Shown: positions 41,134 to 52,881, counted from the stretch's first letter. The stretch is DNA of 64,000 nt from Roseospira goensis (GCF_014197795.1 NZ_JACIGI010000002.1:1-64000), one strand, 5' to 3'. Notes: generated by a model not told the origin, from the sequence alone. Numbers and translations: made by a program.

Positions 41134-42039
41134 ATGGCGCCGACAGACTCCCTCTCTCCGCCGACCGGCGACACGCCCTCCGGCCCGCCCGCCAACGGCC
41201 CGCCCGCGTCCCGCGAGGCGAAGGCAAGCAGCCCCGGCCCCGGACCCGGCCCCGCCGCGAAGGCCGCCGCCGACGACACCGGCAGCCCCGGTGGCGCCGG
41301 CAGCGGCGGTACGCGCCCCGCCGGGGCCACCGGGGCCGCGCCCCCCACCCAAGGTTCGGCCCAGGGTTCGGCCCAAGGTGCGGCCCAAGGTTCGACCCAG
41401 GGTGCAACCGAGGGCGCAACCAAGGGCACGACCTACACCCTGAAAGCCATCAACCGGTCCACCGTCAGCGGCGCGCAATACTTCAACGTCTATCCGCCGG
41501 CGCTGACCGTGTCCCCGCCGCAGCCGCAGACCGTCATCCCTCTGGTGTCGGCCGCGACCGTGAGCGGCGGCAAGGACGGCGGCCAGGAGTCCGCCACGCT
41601 GAGCTGGGCGGGAGGGGCCGACGCCCTGGTGCTGATCGCCGTCGCCCCCGGACAGACCCCCGACGGCGCGGTCCGTCTGGACGTGACGCCTGGCAGCACG
41701 GTTGCCGTCGCCTGGAAGGACAACGCCTTCACCCTGACCGAGACCGGCCAGGGCAACGGGTCCGGCATCACCGTCACGTTTGGTCCCGATGTGCCGGGGT
41801 CGTCCCGTGTGGGGTTGATCGTGGGGCCCGGGACCATCCTCGTCTCGGTGCCGGTGAGCGGCGCGACCCTGATCATGACGCCGGACCTGAGCACGACCGT
41901 GGGGGTCGTGTTCGGCACCCCGGACCGGCCGGGCGGCGAGCAGGTCCGCGACGTCAGCCCCAAGGTCAGCGTCGAGTTCAAGACCACCCACGCGACCATC
42001 GTCGTCGGCCCGGACAACCTCATCACACAGAACCCATGA
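41134..42039 (+). CDS. RhiA-like paralogue with long low-complexity N-terminus (301 aa)
   Basis: The first 97 residues are Pro/Gly/Ala/Ser-rich and end in QGSAQGSAQGAAQGSTQG repeats encoded by 12-bp DNA units. The C-terminal 200 residues align in part with the neighbouring 202-aa protein: TYTLKAINRSTVSGAQYFNV against QYALTCVNNSDLHGSFAVF, then VGLIVGPGTILVSVPVSGAT against VGVGMSGAGTYVLQAAPNM, and a final PDNLI against LDNLI. It is beta-rich, lacks a signal peptide and has no catalytic motif that I recognise. It probably adopts the RhiA-type beta-sandwich. No function is known. Confidence 0.6.
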   Translation: MAPTDSLSPPTGDTPSGPPANGPPASREAKASSPGPGPGPAAKAAADDTGSPGGAGSGGTRPAGATGAAPPTQGSAQGSAQGAAQGSTQGATEGATKGTTYTLKAINRSTVSGAQYFNVYPPALTVSPPQPQTVIPLVSAATVSGGKDGGQESATLSWAGGADALVLIAVAPGQTPDGAVRLDVTPGSTVAVAWKDNAFTLTETGQGNGSGITVTFGPDVPGSSRVGLIVGPGTILVSVPVSGATLIMTPDLSTTVGVVFGTPDRPGGEQVRDVSPKVSVEFKTTHATIVVGPDNLITQNP

Positions 42040-42297
42040 GGGGGGACGGCCGCCCCGCCGGGGCGGCCGCGGCCTTCGTGACCCCATCCCGCCGGTCCTT
42101 CGATGGCGTGCGGTGACACCCCCGGTGTGTCCGCACGGGCCTTGCGGCCCGGTCGGAGGGCGGGATCCCGGTCGGCGGCGCCTCGGCCCAGGCCGCCGCC
42201 GACCGACTCCAGACCCGCGCCGGGCGCGCGGGCCAACCCTGGATCGCGCCTCGGACCCGATGCGGGGCCGATCCGTTCACTCCAGAGGAACACGACC

Positions 42298-42906
42298 ATG
42301 ACACAGTACGCGCTGACCTGCGTCAACAACTCCGACCTGCACGGCAGCTTCGCGGTGTTCCAGAAGCCGCCGCCCTCGACCGTCCCGGGCAACGTCTTCT
42401 CGCTGGCCTGGTTTGCCCGCCCGACGGCGCCCAACACCCAGGTGACGTTCACCTGGTCGGTCAACTACAACTTTGTGTGGTCTGAGACCGGCGTGCTCAA
42501 GCCTGGCATCAACTTCGATGCCTCGCAGGTGCTCAGCGCCGACCCCTATGGCCAGAACCTGGTCCAGCTCGGCGTGGACGAGTACGGCGCCACCTGCTTC
42601 TCCAACCCCAGCGGCAACGGCGCCGTGGGCTCGCTGACCATCCAGCAGCTTGCCAACGTGGCCCCCAACCGCACGTCGGTGGGCGTCGGCATGTCCGGGG
42701 CCGGCACCTACGTGCTGCAGGCGGCGCCCAACATGACGGCCGTCTTCACCCCCCACCCGAACTACTGGGTGCTGTTCGGCAACTACAAGACCGGCGACGT
42801 CATGGACATGGAGGACGTCACCGGGGCGGTCGAGGTCACCTACGGCGGCGCCCTGACCAAGCGCACCGCCACCCTGGCCCTGGACAATCTCATATCCGTG
42901 TCCTGA
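42298..42906 (+). CDS. RhiA-like protein (202 aa)
   Basis: Residues 1-80 (QYALTCVNNSDLHGSFAVF, FSLAWFARPTAPNTQVTFTW, NYNFVWSETGVL) and 125-165 (RTSVGVGMSGAGTYVLQAAP, FTPHPNYWVLFGNY) resemble, as far as I recall, RhiA of Rhizobium leguminosarum, an abundant rhizosphere-expressed cytoplasmic protein of unknown function. It is an all-beta, Trp-rich protein without signal peptide. The ATG at 42298 follows CCAGAGGAACACGACC. It lies between its larger paralogue and the EndoU gene, all in one direction with gaps of 258 and 90 bp. Confidence 0.6.
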   Translation: MTQYALTCVNNSDLHGSFAVFQKPPPSTVPGNVFSLAWFARPTAPNTQVTFTWSVNYNFVWSETGVLKPGINFDASQVLSADPYGQNLVQLGVDEYGATCFSNPSGNGAVGSLTIQQLANVAPNRTSVGVGMSGAGTYVLQAAPNMTAVFTPHPNYWVLFGNYKTGDVMDMEDVTGAVEVTYGGALTKRTATLALDNLISVS

Positions 42907-42996
42907 CCGGCGCCGGACGCCGCCGGTCCCGGATCGCCCGCCAGGGCGGGGGCCGGCGGCACCCGACGCGCCGTCTTCGCCCAAGGAGGCCCCATC

Positions 42997-43557
42997 ATGA
43001 CCATCCATGCTTCTCTTGCCCGCCGCGGCCTGGGCGCCGTGGTTGCCGGTGCGACCCTGCTGGCCCTGGCCGTCGCGGCTGCGCCGGCGTCCGCCCAGGT
43101 GGCGTGCAACCCGCTGCCCGGTCCCCAGGGCGCCAACCCGTCCGTCGACGCCGCCCACATCTTCTGCGGCGAGATCAACGCCGGCGGCCATGCCGTCGGC
43201 TTCCACAGCCGGCCCGGCGGTCAGAATCCGGTGACCGTCAATCACACCAACAACACCCAGGCGACGGGGACCCCCGGGGTCTACAATATCCGGCAGTTCA
43301 ACATCTTCCCGCCGGGCCAGCCGCAGAACGCGCGCGTGAAGGCGGTCTCGACCATGTTCCCGGACCACTGTTCGCAGGCCAACGTCCTCGCGGCCATCCG
43401 CAACGCGCAGGCGAACCCCGCGGGGGCGCAGCCCCAGGGCGGGTTCCGGGGTCCGTCGGGCAACAGCTGCCAGGACACCAACGGGAACGATTTCACGATC
43501 CAGGGCTTCTATGCCCCGAACAACCCGAACCTGATCCGGACCGCGTATCCGAACTGA
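42997..43557 (+). CDS. Exported EndoU-family ribonuclease
   Basis: A clear signal peptide (ARRGLGAVVAGATLLALAVA, cleaved after ASA, residue about 34) directs export. The mature domain has HIFCGEINAGGHAVGFHSRP (conserved catalytic-type histidines of bacterial EndoU), VYNIRQFNIFPPG, STMFPDHCSQANVLAAIRNA and NDFTIQGFYAPN, ending IRTAYPN. This arrangement is that of stand-alone bacterial EndoU proteins related to XendoU and to polymorphic toxin tips. The expected activity is endoribonucleolytic cleavage at uridylates. AAGGAGG precedes the ATG. No immunity gene is evident beside it; export may itself protect the cell. Confidence 0.8.
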   Translation: MTIHASLARRGLGAVVAGATLLALAVAAAPASAQVACNPLPGPQGANPSVDAAHIFCGEINAGGHAVGFHSRPGGQNPVTVNHTNNTQATGTPGVYNIRQFNIFPPGQPQNARVKAVSTMFPDHCSQANVLAAIRNAQANPAGAQPQGGFRGPSGNSCQDTNGNDFTIQGFYAPNNPNLIRTAYPN

Positions 43558-43605
43558 TCGCTTCGGCGTGATCCGCTGCCGTGATCCGAGTCCTCCCTGA
43601 GCCTC

Positions 43606-43642
43606 CGGCAGGGCCGACACACCATCGGTCCTGCCGCCTTTT
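43606..43642 (+). terminator. Intrinsic terminator of the EndoU gene, target of the group II intron
   Basis: CGGCAGGGCCGA pairs with TCGGTCCTGCCG (one G-T wobble) around a 7-nt loop, followed by CC and TTTT. The intron begins three bases later, at 43645. Confidence 0.85.
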
Positions 43643-43645
43643 CGG

Positions 43646-44112
43646 TGCGCCAGGCATGGCGCGTAGCGCCGTGACTGGCGCCGCCGGGACCGCTGTGGTG
43701 GCGGTTCGGGCGACTTGGGGGTGGAAGTCCCCTGCGGACCCTGGTGACGGGAACCGCTAGCCGAACAGCAAGGGCGTCGCCGCGAGGCGGGGTCTGAAGG
43801 AAGCTGTAAGCAAAGTCCTGGCCCGACGAACAGGAACCGCATACGAGGCGCCGAGACCCTGGGCGAGGGGGCCAGAAGACCCGAAGCCCGATGTCACCCG
43901 GAGGGTCTGGGCGTAGATGCGGCGGGTATGTGGGACGAAGGTCGCGCGTCTTACCCTGGGAGGCCTGCCGTTCCGCCCCTGATTTCAGGTGTGCACCCGG
44001 CGCCGAGAGGCGTCGGCATGGGGCGGCAGGAGTCAGCAGAGGCCATAGGAGCCGGTTTGACCAGCCGGCAAAGGGCCGAACATGAAGACCCGGAACGGAG
44101 CCCCGGACCTCG
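43646..44112 (+). ncRNA. Group II intron 5' ribozyme part (domains I-IV)
   Basis: No gene is credible here. The sequence shows many nested stems and AAGGAAGCTGTAAGC- and GAACAGCAAGGGCG-like segments usual in domain I of bacterial group II introns. Domain-level folding was not computed. Confidence 0.6.
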
Positions 44113-45519
44113 ATGACCCCTGAAGACACAGCAACGCGGGCCGGGATGCCCGCCTCCCACCCGGAGGGTAGCGGCCGGAAGCCGCGAGAGCATGGGCCGG
44201 GTGTGTCGGGGGTTGCGGCGGCCCGGGGGGGCTCCCGACCGGACGCGGAGTCCGGGCTGATGGACGCGGTTGTCAGCCGGGAGAACATGTGGGCGGCCTA
44301 CCGGAGGGTGGTCTCCAACAAGGGCGCGGCGGGCGTGGATGGCATGACCGTCGCGGACCTGGGAGAGCACCTGAAGGCCCATTGGCCGGCCCTCAAGGAA
44401 GACCTGCTGGCCGGCCGCTACCAGCCGGCGGCGGTGCGCAAGGTGGAGATCCCGAAGCCGAACGGCGGCGGGATGCGCCTCCTGGGCATCCCGACGGTGG
44501 TCGACCGGCTGATCCAGCAGGCGCTGCATCAGGTGCTGATGCCGCTGTTCGATCCGGAGTTCTCGGAGTCGTCGTTCGGGTTCCGGCCCGGGCGGAGCGC
44601 CCATCAGGCCCTTGTGGCGGCCCGTGGCCATGTGGCGGCGGGCCGGCGCTGGGTGGTGGACATGGACCTGGAGAAGTTCTTTGACCGGGTGAACCATGAC
44701 GTGCTGATGGCACGGGTGGCGCGCAAGGTCACTGACACGCGGGTTCTGGCCCTGATCGGCCGATACCTGCGGGCCGGATTGATGGACGGCGGGGTGGTCT
44801 CGCAGCGGACGGAGGGCACGCCCCAGGGTGGCCCGCTGTCGCCGCTGCTGTCGAACATCCTGCTGGACGAGCTGGACACGGAGTTGGAGCGGCGCGGCCA
44901 CGCCTTCGTCCGCTATGCCGACGACTGCAACATCTATGTGCGGTCGCGGGCGGCGGGCGAACGGGTGCTGGTCTCGCTGACCCGGTTCCTGTCCCGGCGG
45001 CTGAGGCTGACGGTCAACGCGGCGAAGAGCGCCGTGGACCGTCCGTGGAAGCGGACCTTCCTGGGCTACACCATGACCCATCACCACGCCCCGCGCCTCA
45101 AAGTGGCGGGGGCGTCGGTGAAACGGCTCAAGGCCGCGCTCAGGGACGTATTCCGGCAAGGCCGGGGGCGGTCCATCGGCCGGCTCATCGACGAGCTGAC
45201 CCCGAAACTGCGCGGCTGGATGGCCTACTTCCGGCTGGCGCAGGTGAAGGGCATTTTCGAGGAGCTGGACCAGTGGCTGCGCCGAAAACTGCGCGTCGTG
45301 CTCTGGCGCCAGTGGAAACGGCCACGCACCCGCGCCCACAAACTGATGCAACGCGGACTGGCACCCGACCGGGCATGGCAATCGGCCATGAACGGGCGTG
45401 GCCCCTGGTGGAACGCCGGGGCCCGCCACATGAACCAGGCGGTGCCGACGTCCGACTTCCGCTCTTTCGGCCTGATCCCGCTCATCGACCACTGGCACCG
45501 TTTCCAGCGGTCTCCATGA
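44113..45519 (+). CDS. ltrA: Group II intron reverse transcriptase/maturase
   Basis: The protein helps the intron fold and copies it into DNA at new sites. RT motifs are visible: GAAGVDGMTVADLGEHL, VRKVEIPKPNGGGMRLLGIP, SESSFGFRPGRSAHQAL, VVDMDLEKFFDRVNHDVLM, TPQGGPLSPLLSNILLDELD and the catalytic FVRYADDCNIYV (YADD). The maturase X domain follows (LRGWMAYFRLAQVKGIFEEL). No HNH endonuclease domain is present, as expected for class C. At 468 aa the frame is intact, so the element may be active. Confidence 0.95.
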   Translation: MTPEDTATRAGMPASHPEGSGRKPREHGPGVSGVAAARGGSRPDAESGLMDAVVSRENMWAAYRRVVSNKGAAGVDGMTVADLGEHLKAHWPALKEDLLAGRYQPAAVRKVEIPKPNGGGMRLLGIPTVVDRLIQQALHQVLMPLFDPEFSESSFGFRPGRSAHQALVAARGHVAAGRRWVVDMDLEKFFDRVNHDVLMARVARKVTDTRVLALIGRYLRAGLMDGGVVSQRTEGTPQGGPLSPLLSNILLDELDTELERRGHAFVRYADDCNIYVRSRAAGERVLVSLTRFLSRRLRLTVNAAKSAVDRPWKRTFLGYTMTHHHAPRLKVAGASVKRLKAALRDVFRQGRGRSIGRLIDELTPKLRGWMAYFRLAQVKGIFEELDQWLRRKLRVVLWRQWKRPRTRAHKLMQRGLAPDRAWQSAMNGRGPWWNAGARHMNQAVPTSDFRSFGLIPLIDHWHRFQRSP

Positions 45520-45641
45520 ACCGCCGTGTACGGAACCGTACGCACGGTGGTGTGGGAGGAGGGGAACCGAGAGGCCCCCTCCTACCCGATCCGATGCCCC
45601 ATCCCCGCGCCGCCATGACATGACATGAAAGGATCCCGCGC

Positions 45642-45935
45642 ATGGCCCCCGAGACCGACGAGTCCCACCGCGACGTGATGGCCCGCCTGGCCCAGTTCCT
45701 GACCGACGAGGTGAAGGGACGCGACTACGCCGATCTCCTCGCCACCCGGGCGGCGGCCGCCCAGCAGGGATGGGCGGCGCCGGGGGCCAGCGGCAACGCC
45801 TACTACGTAGGGTTCGGCCCCGAGGCGGTCGTGATCGAGCACCACTACGTCAAGGACTGGCCGCCGCTGTCCGTGCCGGTCGATCGCTTCATCGCGGCCG
45901 TGCGGGCCTGGCGCGAGACCCTGACCCACGACTAG
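45642..45935 (+). CDS. Small conserved hypothetical protein (97 aa)
   Basis: The product is acidic, starting with a helix (VMARLAQFLTDEVKGRDYAD) followed by strand-rich AYYVGFGPEAVVIEHHYVKD and a final helix (VDRFIAAVRAWRETL). This looks like a small alpha/beta cytoplasmic protein. GAAAGGATCC gives a good ribosome site before the ATG at 45642. It lies directly downstream of the group II intron and was probably separated from the EndoU gene by the insertion. I do not recognise the family. Confidence 0.7.
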   Translation: MAPETDESHRDVMARLAQFLTDEVKGRDYADLLATRAAAAQQGWAAPGASGNAYYVGFGPEAVVIEHHYVKDWPPLSVPVDRFIAAVRAWRETLTHD

Positions 45936-46004
45936 CCCGGTCGGGCCGCCCGGCGGGTTTCGACCCTGAGGGCATATCTTTCGCTTTTCCGCAGTGCAGC
46001 AATT

Positions 46005-46039
46005 AAAACGAAGCGCGCCGTTTTCGTTTTCCGTTGACA
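46005..46039 (+). promoter_or_regulatory. GlpR operator and -35 element before the glp operon
   Basis: AAAACGAA (46005-46012) and TTCGTTTT (46023-46030) form a perfect inverted repeat with 10-bp spacer, of the TTTCG-type sequence bound by DeoR/GlpR regulators. A further TTTCGCTTTTCC copy lies at about 45980. TTGACA at 46034-46039 follows at once, so a bound repressor would block the promoter. The start of glpR is at 46096. Confidence 0.6.
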
Positions 46040-46095
46040 GGCGCGCCCGTCCGGGCCACCGTTTGCGGGTCCCTGGGGCCGCAGAGGGCTAAAGG

Positions 46096-46896
46096 ATGAG
46101 CACCGCCCAGTCCCGCAAACGGCTGATCCTGGAGTTGGCGCGCGAGCACGGCCGCGTGACCGTGGAGGATCTGGCGGCGCGTCTGACGGTCTCGCCGCAG
46201 ACCATCCGCAAGGATCTGAACGACCTGTGCGACAGCGACCAGCTCGTGCGCACCCACGGCGGCGCGCTGTTGCGCACCGGCAAGGCCAACGTCGGCTACG
46301 ACGCGCGCCGGCTGATCGCGGCCGAGGCCAAGGACAGCATCGGCGTGCGCACCGCCCGCCTGATCCCGGACAACAGCTCGCTGTTCATCAACATCGGCAC
46401 CACCACCGAAGCGGTGGCGCGGGCGCTGGTGGATCGCACCGACCTGCTGGTCATCACCAACAACCTCAACGTCGCCACCATCCTGCGCCCGGCGCGCGGA
46501 CTGGAAGTGGTGATCGTCGGCGGCGTGGTGCGCCACAGCGACGGCGGCATCGTCGGCGAGGCGGCGCTGGACATGATCGCCCAGTTCAAGGTCGACACGG
46601 CGATCATCGGCACCTCGGCGATCGACGCAGACGGGACGCTGCTGGACTACGACTATCGCGAGGTGCGGGTCACCCAGGCCATCCTGGAGAACGCGCGCCG
46701 GCGTATCCTGGTGGCCGACTCGTCGAAGGTTTCGCGCCGTGCGCCGGTGCGAATCGCGCACCTGAGCCAACTCGACGCCTTCGTCACCGACGGCCTCCAG
46801 GACCCGGAGCTGCGTCGCCTGTGCGCCGAGGCTGGCACCGAGATCCACGAGACCGCCGGCGGCCGTGCCGGCGGGGAGCAGAGCGATGCCGCCTGA
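46096..46896 (+). CDS. glpR: DeoR-family repressor of glycerol-3-phosphate metabolism
   Basis: GlpR represses glp genes and is released by glycerol-3-phosphate. The N-terminal DeoR helix-turn-helix reads ILELAREHGRVTVEDLAARL, then TVSPQTIRKDLNDLCDSDQL. The sugar-phosphate-binding half has FINIGTTTEAVARAL, VITNNLNVATIL and VVIVGGVVRHSDGGIVGEAA. At 266 aa it is normal. It is the first gene of the operon, and its stop overlaps glpD. An operator lies upstream (46005-46030), so autoregulation is likely. Confidence 0.94.
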   Translation: MSTAQSRKRLILELAREHGRVTVEDLAARLTVSPQTIRKDLNDLCDSDQLVRTHGGALLRTGKANVGYDARRLIAAEAKDSIGVRTARLIPDNSSLFINIGTTTEAVARALVDRTDLLVITNNLNVATILRPARGLEVVIVGGVVRHSDGGIVGEAALDMIAQFKVDTAIIGTSAIDADGTLLDYDYREVRVTQAILENARRRILVADSSKVSRRAPVRIAHLSQLDAFVTDGLQDPELRRLCAEAGTEIHETAGGRAGGEQSDAA

Positions 46897-48493
46897 GACC
46901 GCCCCCATATCAACCGCCGGGCCGACCGCCGGGCCGTCCACCCCCGCGCGGCCGGACGGCAGCGCGACCGCGCCCTTCGACCTCGCCATCGTCGGCGGCG
47001 GTATCAACGGCTGCGGCATCGCCCGCGACGCCGCCGGGCGCGGGTTGTCCGTGTTCCTGTGCGACAAGGGTGACCTGGCCGGCGGCACCAGTTCGGCCAG
47101 CACCAAGCTGATCCACGGCGGGCTGCGGTACCTGGAGTATTACGAGTTCCGGCTGGTGCGGGAGGCGCTGAAGGAGCGCGAAGTCCTGCTGCGTGCGGCC
47201 CCGCACATCATCTGGCCCCTGCGGTTCGTGCTGCCGCACCATCGCGGGCTGCGGCCGTTCTGGCTGCTGCGCCTGGGCCTGTTCCTGTACGACCACCTGG
47301 GCGGACGCCGGCTGCTGCCGGGTACCACCGTGCTGGACCTGCACAACGACCCGCGCGGCGCGTCCCTGCGCGATGACTACGTGCGTGCCTTCGAGTACTC
47401 CGACTGCTGGGTTGAGGACTCGCGCCTCGTCACCGTGAATGCGCTCGATGCCGTCGAGCACGGCGCCGTGGTGCGCCCGCGCACCCGCTGCGTCTCCGCC
47501 GAACGCGCCGGCGGCCTGTGGCGGGTCACCCTGCGCCCGGCCGACGACGACGGCGGGCGGCCCGAGACCGTGCACGCGCGCACCCTGGTCAACGCCGCCG
47601 GCCCGTGGGTCACCACGGTGCTGTCAGAGGCGGTGCGCGCCAACAGCGTCGAGCGGGTGCGGCTGGTCAAGGGGAGCCACATCGTCACCCGCAAGCTGTA
47701 CGATCACGATCGCTGCTACATTTTCCAGAACAGCGACGGCCGCATCATGTTCGCCATCCCCTACGAGCGCGATTTCACCCTGATCGGCACCACCGACCTG
47801 GATTTCGAGGGCGATCCCACCGACGTGGCCATCGACGAGGCCGAGGTGTCGTACCTGATGACCGAGGCGGCGGAATACCTGCGCACCCCGATCCGGCGCG
47901 AGGACGTGTGCTGGACCTATGCCGGCGTGCGCCCGCTGTACGACGACGGCGCCGGCCAAGCGCAGCAGGCGACCCGGGACTACGTGCTGACCACGGACGG
48001 CGACGGCCGCGAGCGGCCGCTGCTGCTCTCGGTGTTCGGCGGCAAGATCACCACCTATCGCCGCCTGGCCGAGGCCGCGCTGGAGAAGCTGCGCCCGGCG
48101 CTGCCGTTCATGGGGCCGGCGTGGACCCGCGAGCGTGCCTTGCCCGGCGGCAATTTCCCAGTGGACGGCTTCGAGACTCTGGTTGCACAACTGCGCTGGG
48201 CCTACCCGTTCCTGGAGTCCGCCCATGCCCGCCGGCTGGCGCGGCTGTACGGCACCCGGGCGCGCGAGCTGCTGGGCACGGCGCGGTCGCGCCGCGACCT
48301 GGGGCGGCCTTTCGGCGCCGACCTCTATGAACGCGAGGTGGACTATCTGATGCGACGGGAATTCGCCCGCACCGCCGACGACGTGCTGTGGCGGCGGACC
48401 AAGCTGGGTCTGCGCCTGAGTGCCGCCGAGGCCGCCGACCTGGCGGCCTGGATGGCGGACAACGGGGCCCGCATGGCCCCACCCGCGGCCTGA
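46886..48493 (+). CDS. glpD: Aerobic glycerol-3-phosphate dehydrogenase
   Basis: GlpD oxidises glycerol-3-phosphate to dihydroxyacetone phosphate and passes electrons via FAD to quinone at the inner membrane. The FAD dinucleotide fold is FDLAIVGGGINGCGIARDAA, followed by TSSASTKLIHGGLRYLEYYE. Other marks are VRLVKGSHIVTRKLYDHDRC, AIPYERDFTLIGTTDLDFEG and VFGGKITTYRRLAE. From the ATG at 46886 (with GGGGAGCAGAGCG before it, inside the glpR end) the product is 535 aa. A 30-residue Pro/Ala-rich N-terminus precedes the domain. Confidence 0.96.
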   Translation: MPPETAPISTAGPTAGPSTPARPDGSATAPFDLAIVGGGINGCGIARDAAGRGLSVFLCDKGDLAGGTSSASTKLIHGGLRYLEYYEFRLVREALKEREVLLRAAPHIIWPLRFVLPHHRGLRPFWLLRLGLFLYDHLGGRRLLPGTTVLDLHNDPRGASLRDDYVRAFEYSDCWVEDSRLVTVNALDAVEHGAVVRPRTRCVSAERAGGLWRVTLRPADDDGGRPETVHARTLVNAAGPWVTTVLSEAVRANSVERVRLVKGSHIVTRKLYDHDRCYIFQNSDGRIMFAIPYERDFTLIGTTDLDFEGDPTDVAIDEAEVSYLMTEAAEYLRTPIRREDVCWTYAGVRPLYDDGAGQAQQATRDYVLTTDGDGRERPLLLSVFGGKITTYRRLAEAALEKLRPALPFMGPAWTRERALPGGNFPVDGFETLVAQLRWAYPFLESAHARRLARLYGTRARELLGTARSRRDLGRPFGADLYEREVDYLMRREFARTADDVLWRRTKLGLRLSAAEAADLAAWMADNGARMAPPAA

Positions 48494-48553
48494 GGGCCGC
48501 CCCCCGAGACCGCCCGAGAAGAGGCGGCTCGACCGGATGAGGATACGGACCGG

Positions 48554-49645
48554 ATGCTGACCCTGGACGCGGTGAGCAGTGTCGTCGACGGCGAGACCCA
48601 TATCGCCGATGTCTCGATGACCCTGGAGCACGGCACGCTCAACATCCTGCTGGGGCCGACCCTGTCGGGCAAGACCAGCCTCATGCGCCTGATGGCCGGC
48701 CTGGACGCGCCCACCGATGGGCGCCTGCTGTTCGACGGCCACGACGTCACCGGGGTGCCGGTGCGCCAGCGCAATGTCGCCATGGTCTATCAGCAGTTCA
48801 TCAACTACCCGACCCTCAGCGTTTACGAGAACATCGCCTCGCCGCTGCGGGTGGCGCGCCTGCCGAAGCCGGAGATCGACCGCAAGGTGCGCGACGCCGC
48901 CGGCCTGCTGCGCCTGGAGGGCATGCTGGACCGCACACCCCTGGAGCTGTCGGGCGGCCAGCAGCAGCGCACCGCGCTGGCCCGCGCGCTGGTCAAGCAG
49001 GCGGATCTGGTGCTGCTGGACGAGCCGCTGGCCAACCTGGACTACAAGCTGCGCGAGGAATTGCGCGCCGAGCTGCCGCGCATCTTCGCCGCCAGCGGCG
49101 CCATCCTGGTCTACGCCACCACCGAGCCGGAGGAGGCGCTGCTGCTGGGCGGCAACACCGCCACCCTGCACCAGGGCCGGGTGACCCAGATGGGGCCGAC
49201 GCTGGAGGTCTACCGCCGCCCGGTCAACCTCATCACCGCCCGCACCTTCAGCGATCCGCCGCTGAACATTCTTCCGGTTGCCAAGCACGGCCCGACCGTC
49301 AGCGCCGACGACGGCACCGTGGTGCCGCTGGGCGAGCGCATCGCCGGCCTGCCCGACGGCCGTTTCACCCTGGGCTTCCGGCCGCACGAACTGTCGCTGC
49401 GCCCGAGCGACGCCGCCACCGGGGTGCTGAGCACGCCCGGCCGGGTGGCGGTGACCGAGATCACCGGCTCGGAGAGCTTCGTGCACGTGGAGGCGCTGGG
49501 CCAGCGTTGGGTGGCGCTGGACCACGGCATCCACGAGGTCTCGCCCGGGCAGACCGTGACCGTCCACCTGGACACCCGGCGCTGCATGGTGTTCGACGCC
49601 GACGAGCGGCTGGCCGCCGAACCGATCGTCGCGGCAGCGGCCTGA
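48554..49645 (+). CDS. glpS: Glycerol ABC transporter ATP-binding protein GlpS
   Basis: One of two ATPases of the GlpSTPQV glycerol importer. Walker A is LLGPTLSGKTSLMRLMAGLD, the signature ELSGGQQQRTALARALVKQ is canonical, and Walker B is LVLLDEPLANLDYK. The H-loop is unusual: VYATTEPEEALLLGG has no histidine where most have THD. A C-terminal TOBE-like domain follows. At 363 aa it is of family length. The Walker A and signature with lost H-loop complement GlpT (see there). It follows glpD by 60 bp. Confidence 0.93.
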   Translation: MLTLDAVSSVVDGETHIADVSMTLEHGTLNILLGPTLSGKTSLMRLMAGLDAPTDGRLLFDGHDVTGVPVRQRNVAMVYQQFINYPTLSVYENIASPLRVARLPKPEIDRKVRDAAGLLRLEGMLDRTPLELSGGQQQRTALARALVKQADLVLLDEPLANLDYKLREELRAELPRIFAASGAILVYATTEPEEALLLGGNTATLHQGRVTQMGPTLEVYRRPVNLITARTFSDPPLNILPVAKHGPTVSADDGTVVPLGERIAGLPDGRFTLGFRPHELSLRPSDAATGVLSTPGRVAVTEITGSESFVHVEALGQRWVALDHGIHEVSPGQTVTVHLDTRRCMVFDADERLAAEPIVAAAA

Positions 49646-49677
49646 GCGACAGCATTCGAAAGGGAGGCGGCGCCCCC

Positions 49678-50769
<1,092 letters not shown>

Positions 50770-50772
50770 GCC

Positions 50773-51657
<885 letters not shown>

Positions 51658-51670
51658 GGGAGAGCGACCC

Positions 51671-52573
<903 letters not shown>

Positions 52574-52599
52574 CCTGAACCGAACCGGGAGCCTTGCCG

Positions 52600-52881
52600 A
52601 TGAGCCCCCTCGCCTGGATGGCCTGGACCTGGCCCACCGCCCTGTTCTTCATCGCCATCGCGCTGATCCTGGTGAGCTTCACGCTGTTGCAGCAGGTGCG
52701 GCCGACGGTGCCCCGGGTGGGCATCCTGGGCATTGAGACCACGCGCGGCGACCGCGTGTTCATCAGCCTGCTGGGCAGCGCCTTCATCAACCTGGGCTGG
52801 CTGGCCGTCCTCGGCCCGCCGCTCTGGGGGGCGCTGGTGCTGTGCCTCGTCTACGCCGCCTGCGTGTTCCGCTGGGTGTAG
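52600..52881 (+). CDS. glpU: DUF2160 small membrane protein GlpU
   Basis: The product (93 aa) has two or three membrane segments (WPTALFFIAIALILVSFTLL; FINLGWLAVLGPPLWGALV; LVYAACVFRWV) separated by GILGIETTRGDRVFISLLGS, the conserved DUF2160 block. In Rhizobium a gene of this family sits in the same place in the glycerol operon and is called glpU. Its exact job is unknown; it may assist assembly of the transporter. It lies 26 bp after glpQ. Confidence 0.88.
   Translation: MSPLAWMAWTWPTALFFIAIALILVSFTLLQQVRPTVPRVGILGIETTRGDRVFISLLGSAFINLGWLAVLGPPLWGALVLCLVYAACVFRWV

Larger units (their letters stand above)
43645..45590 (+). mobile_element. Group II intron, bacterial class C type, with reverse transcriptase
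   Basis: The 5' end GTGCGCCAGGCATGGCGC matches the group II GUGYG start and is placed right after an intrinsic terminator, the hallmark insertion site of class C introns. About 470 nt of structured RNA precede the maturase ORF. At the 3' end a domain V-like hairpin (45520-45551, ACCGCCGTG...CACGGTGGT) and a domain VI-like hairpin ending CCTACCCGAT close the element. The boundaries are inferred from these features. The size, 1946 bp, is typical of class C. Confidence 0.88.
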
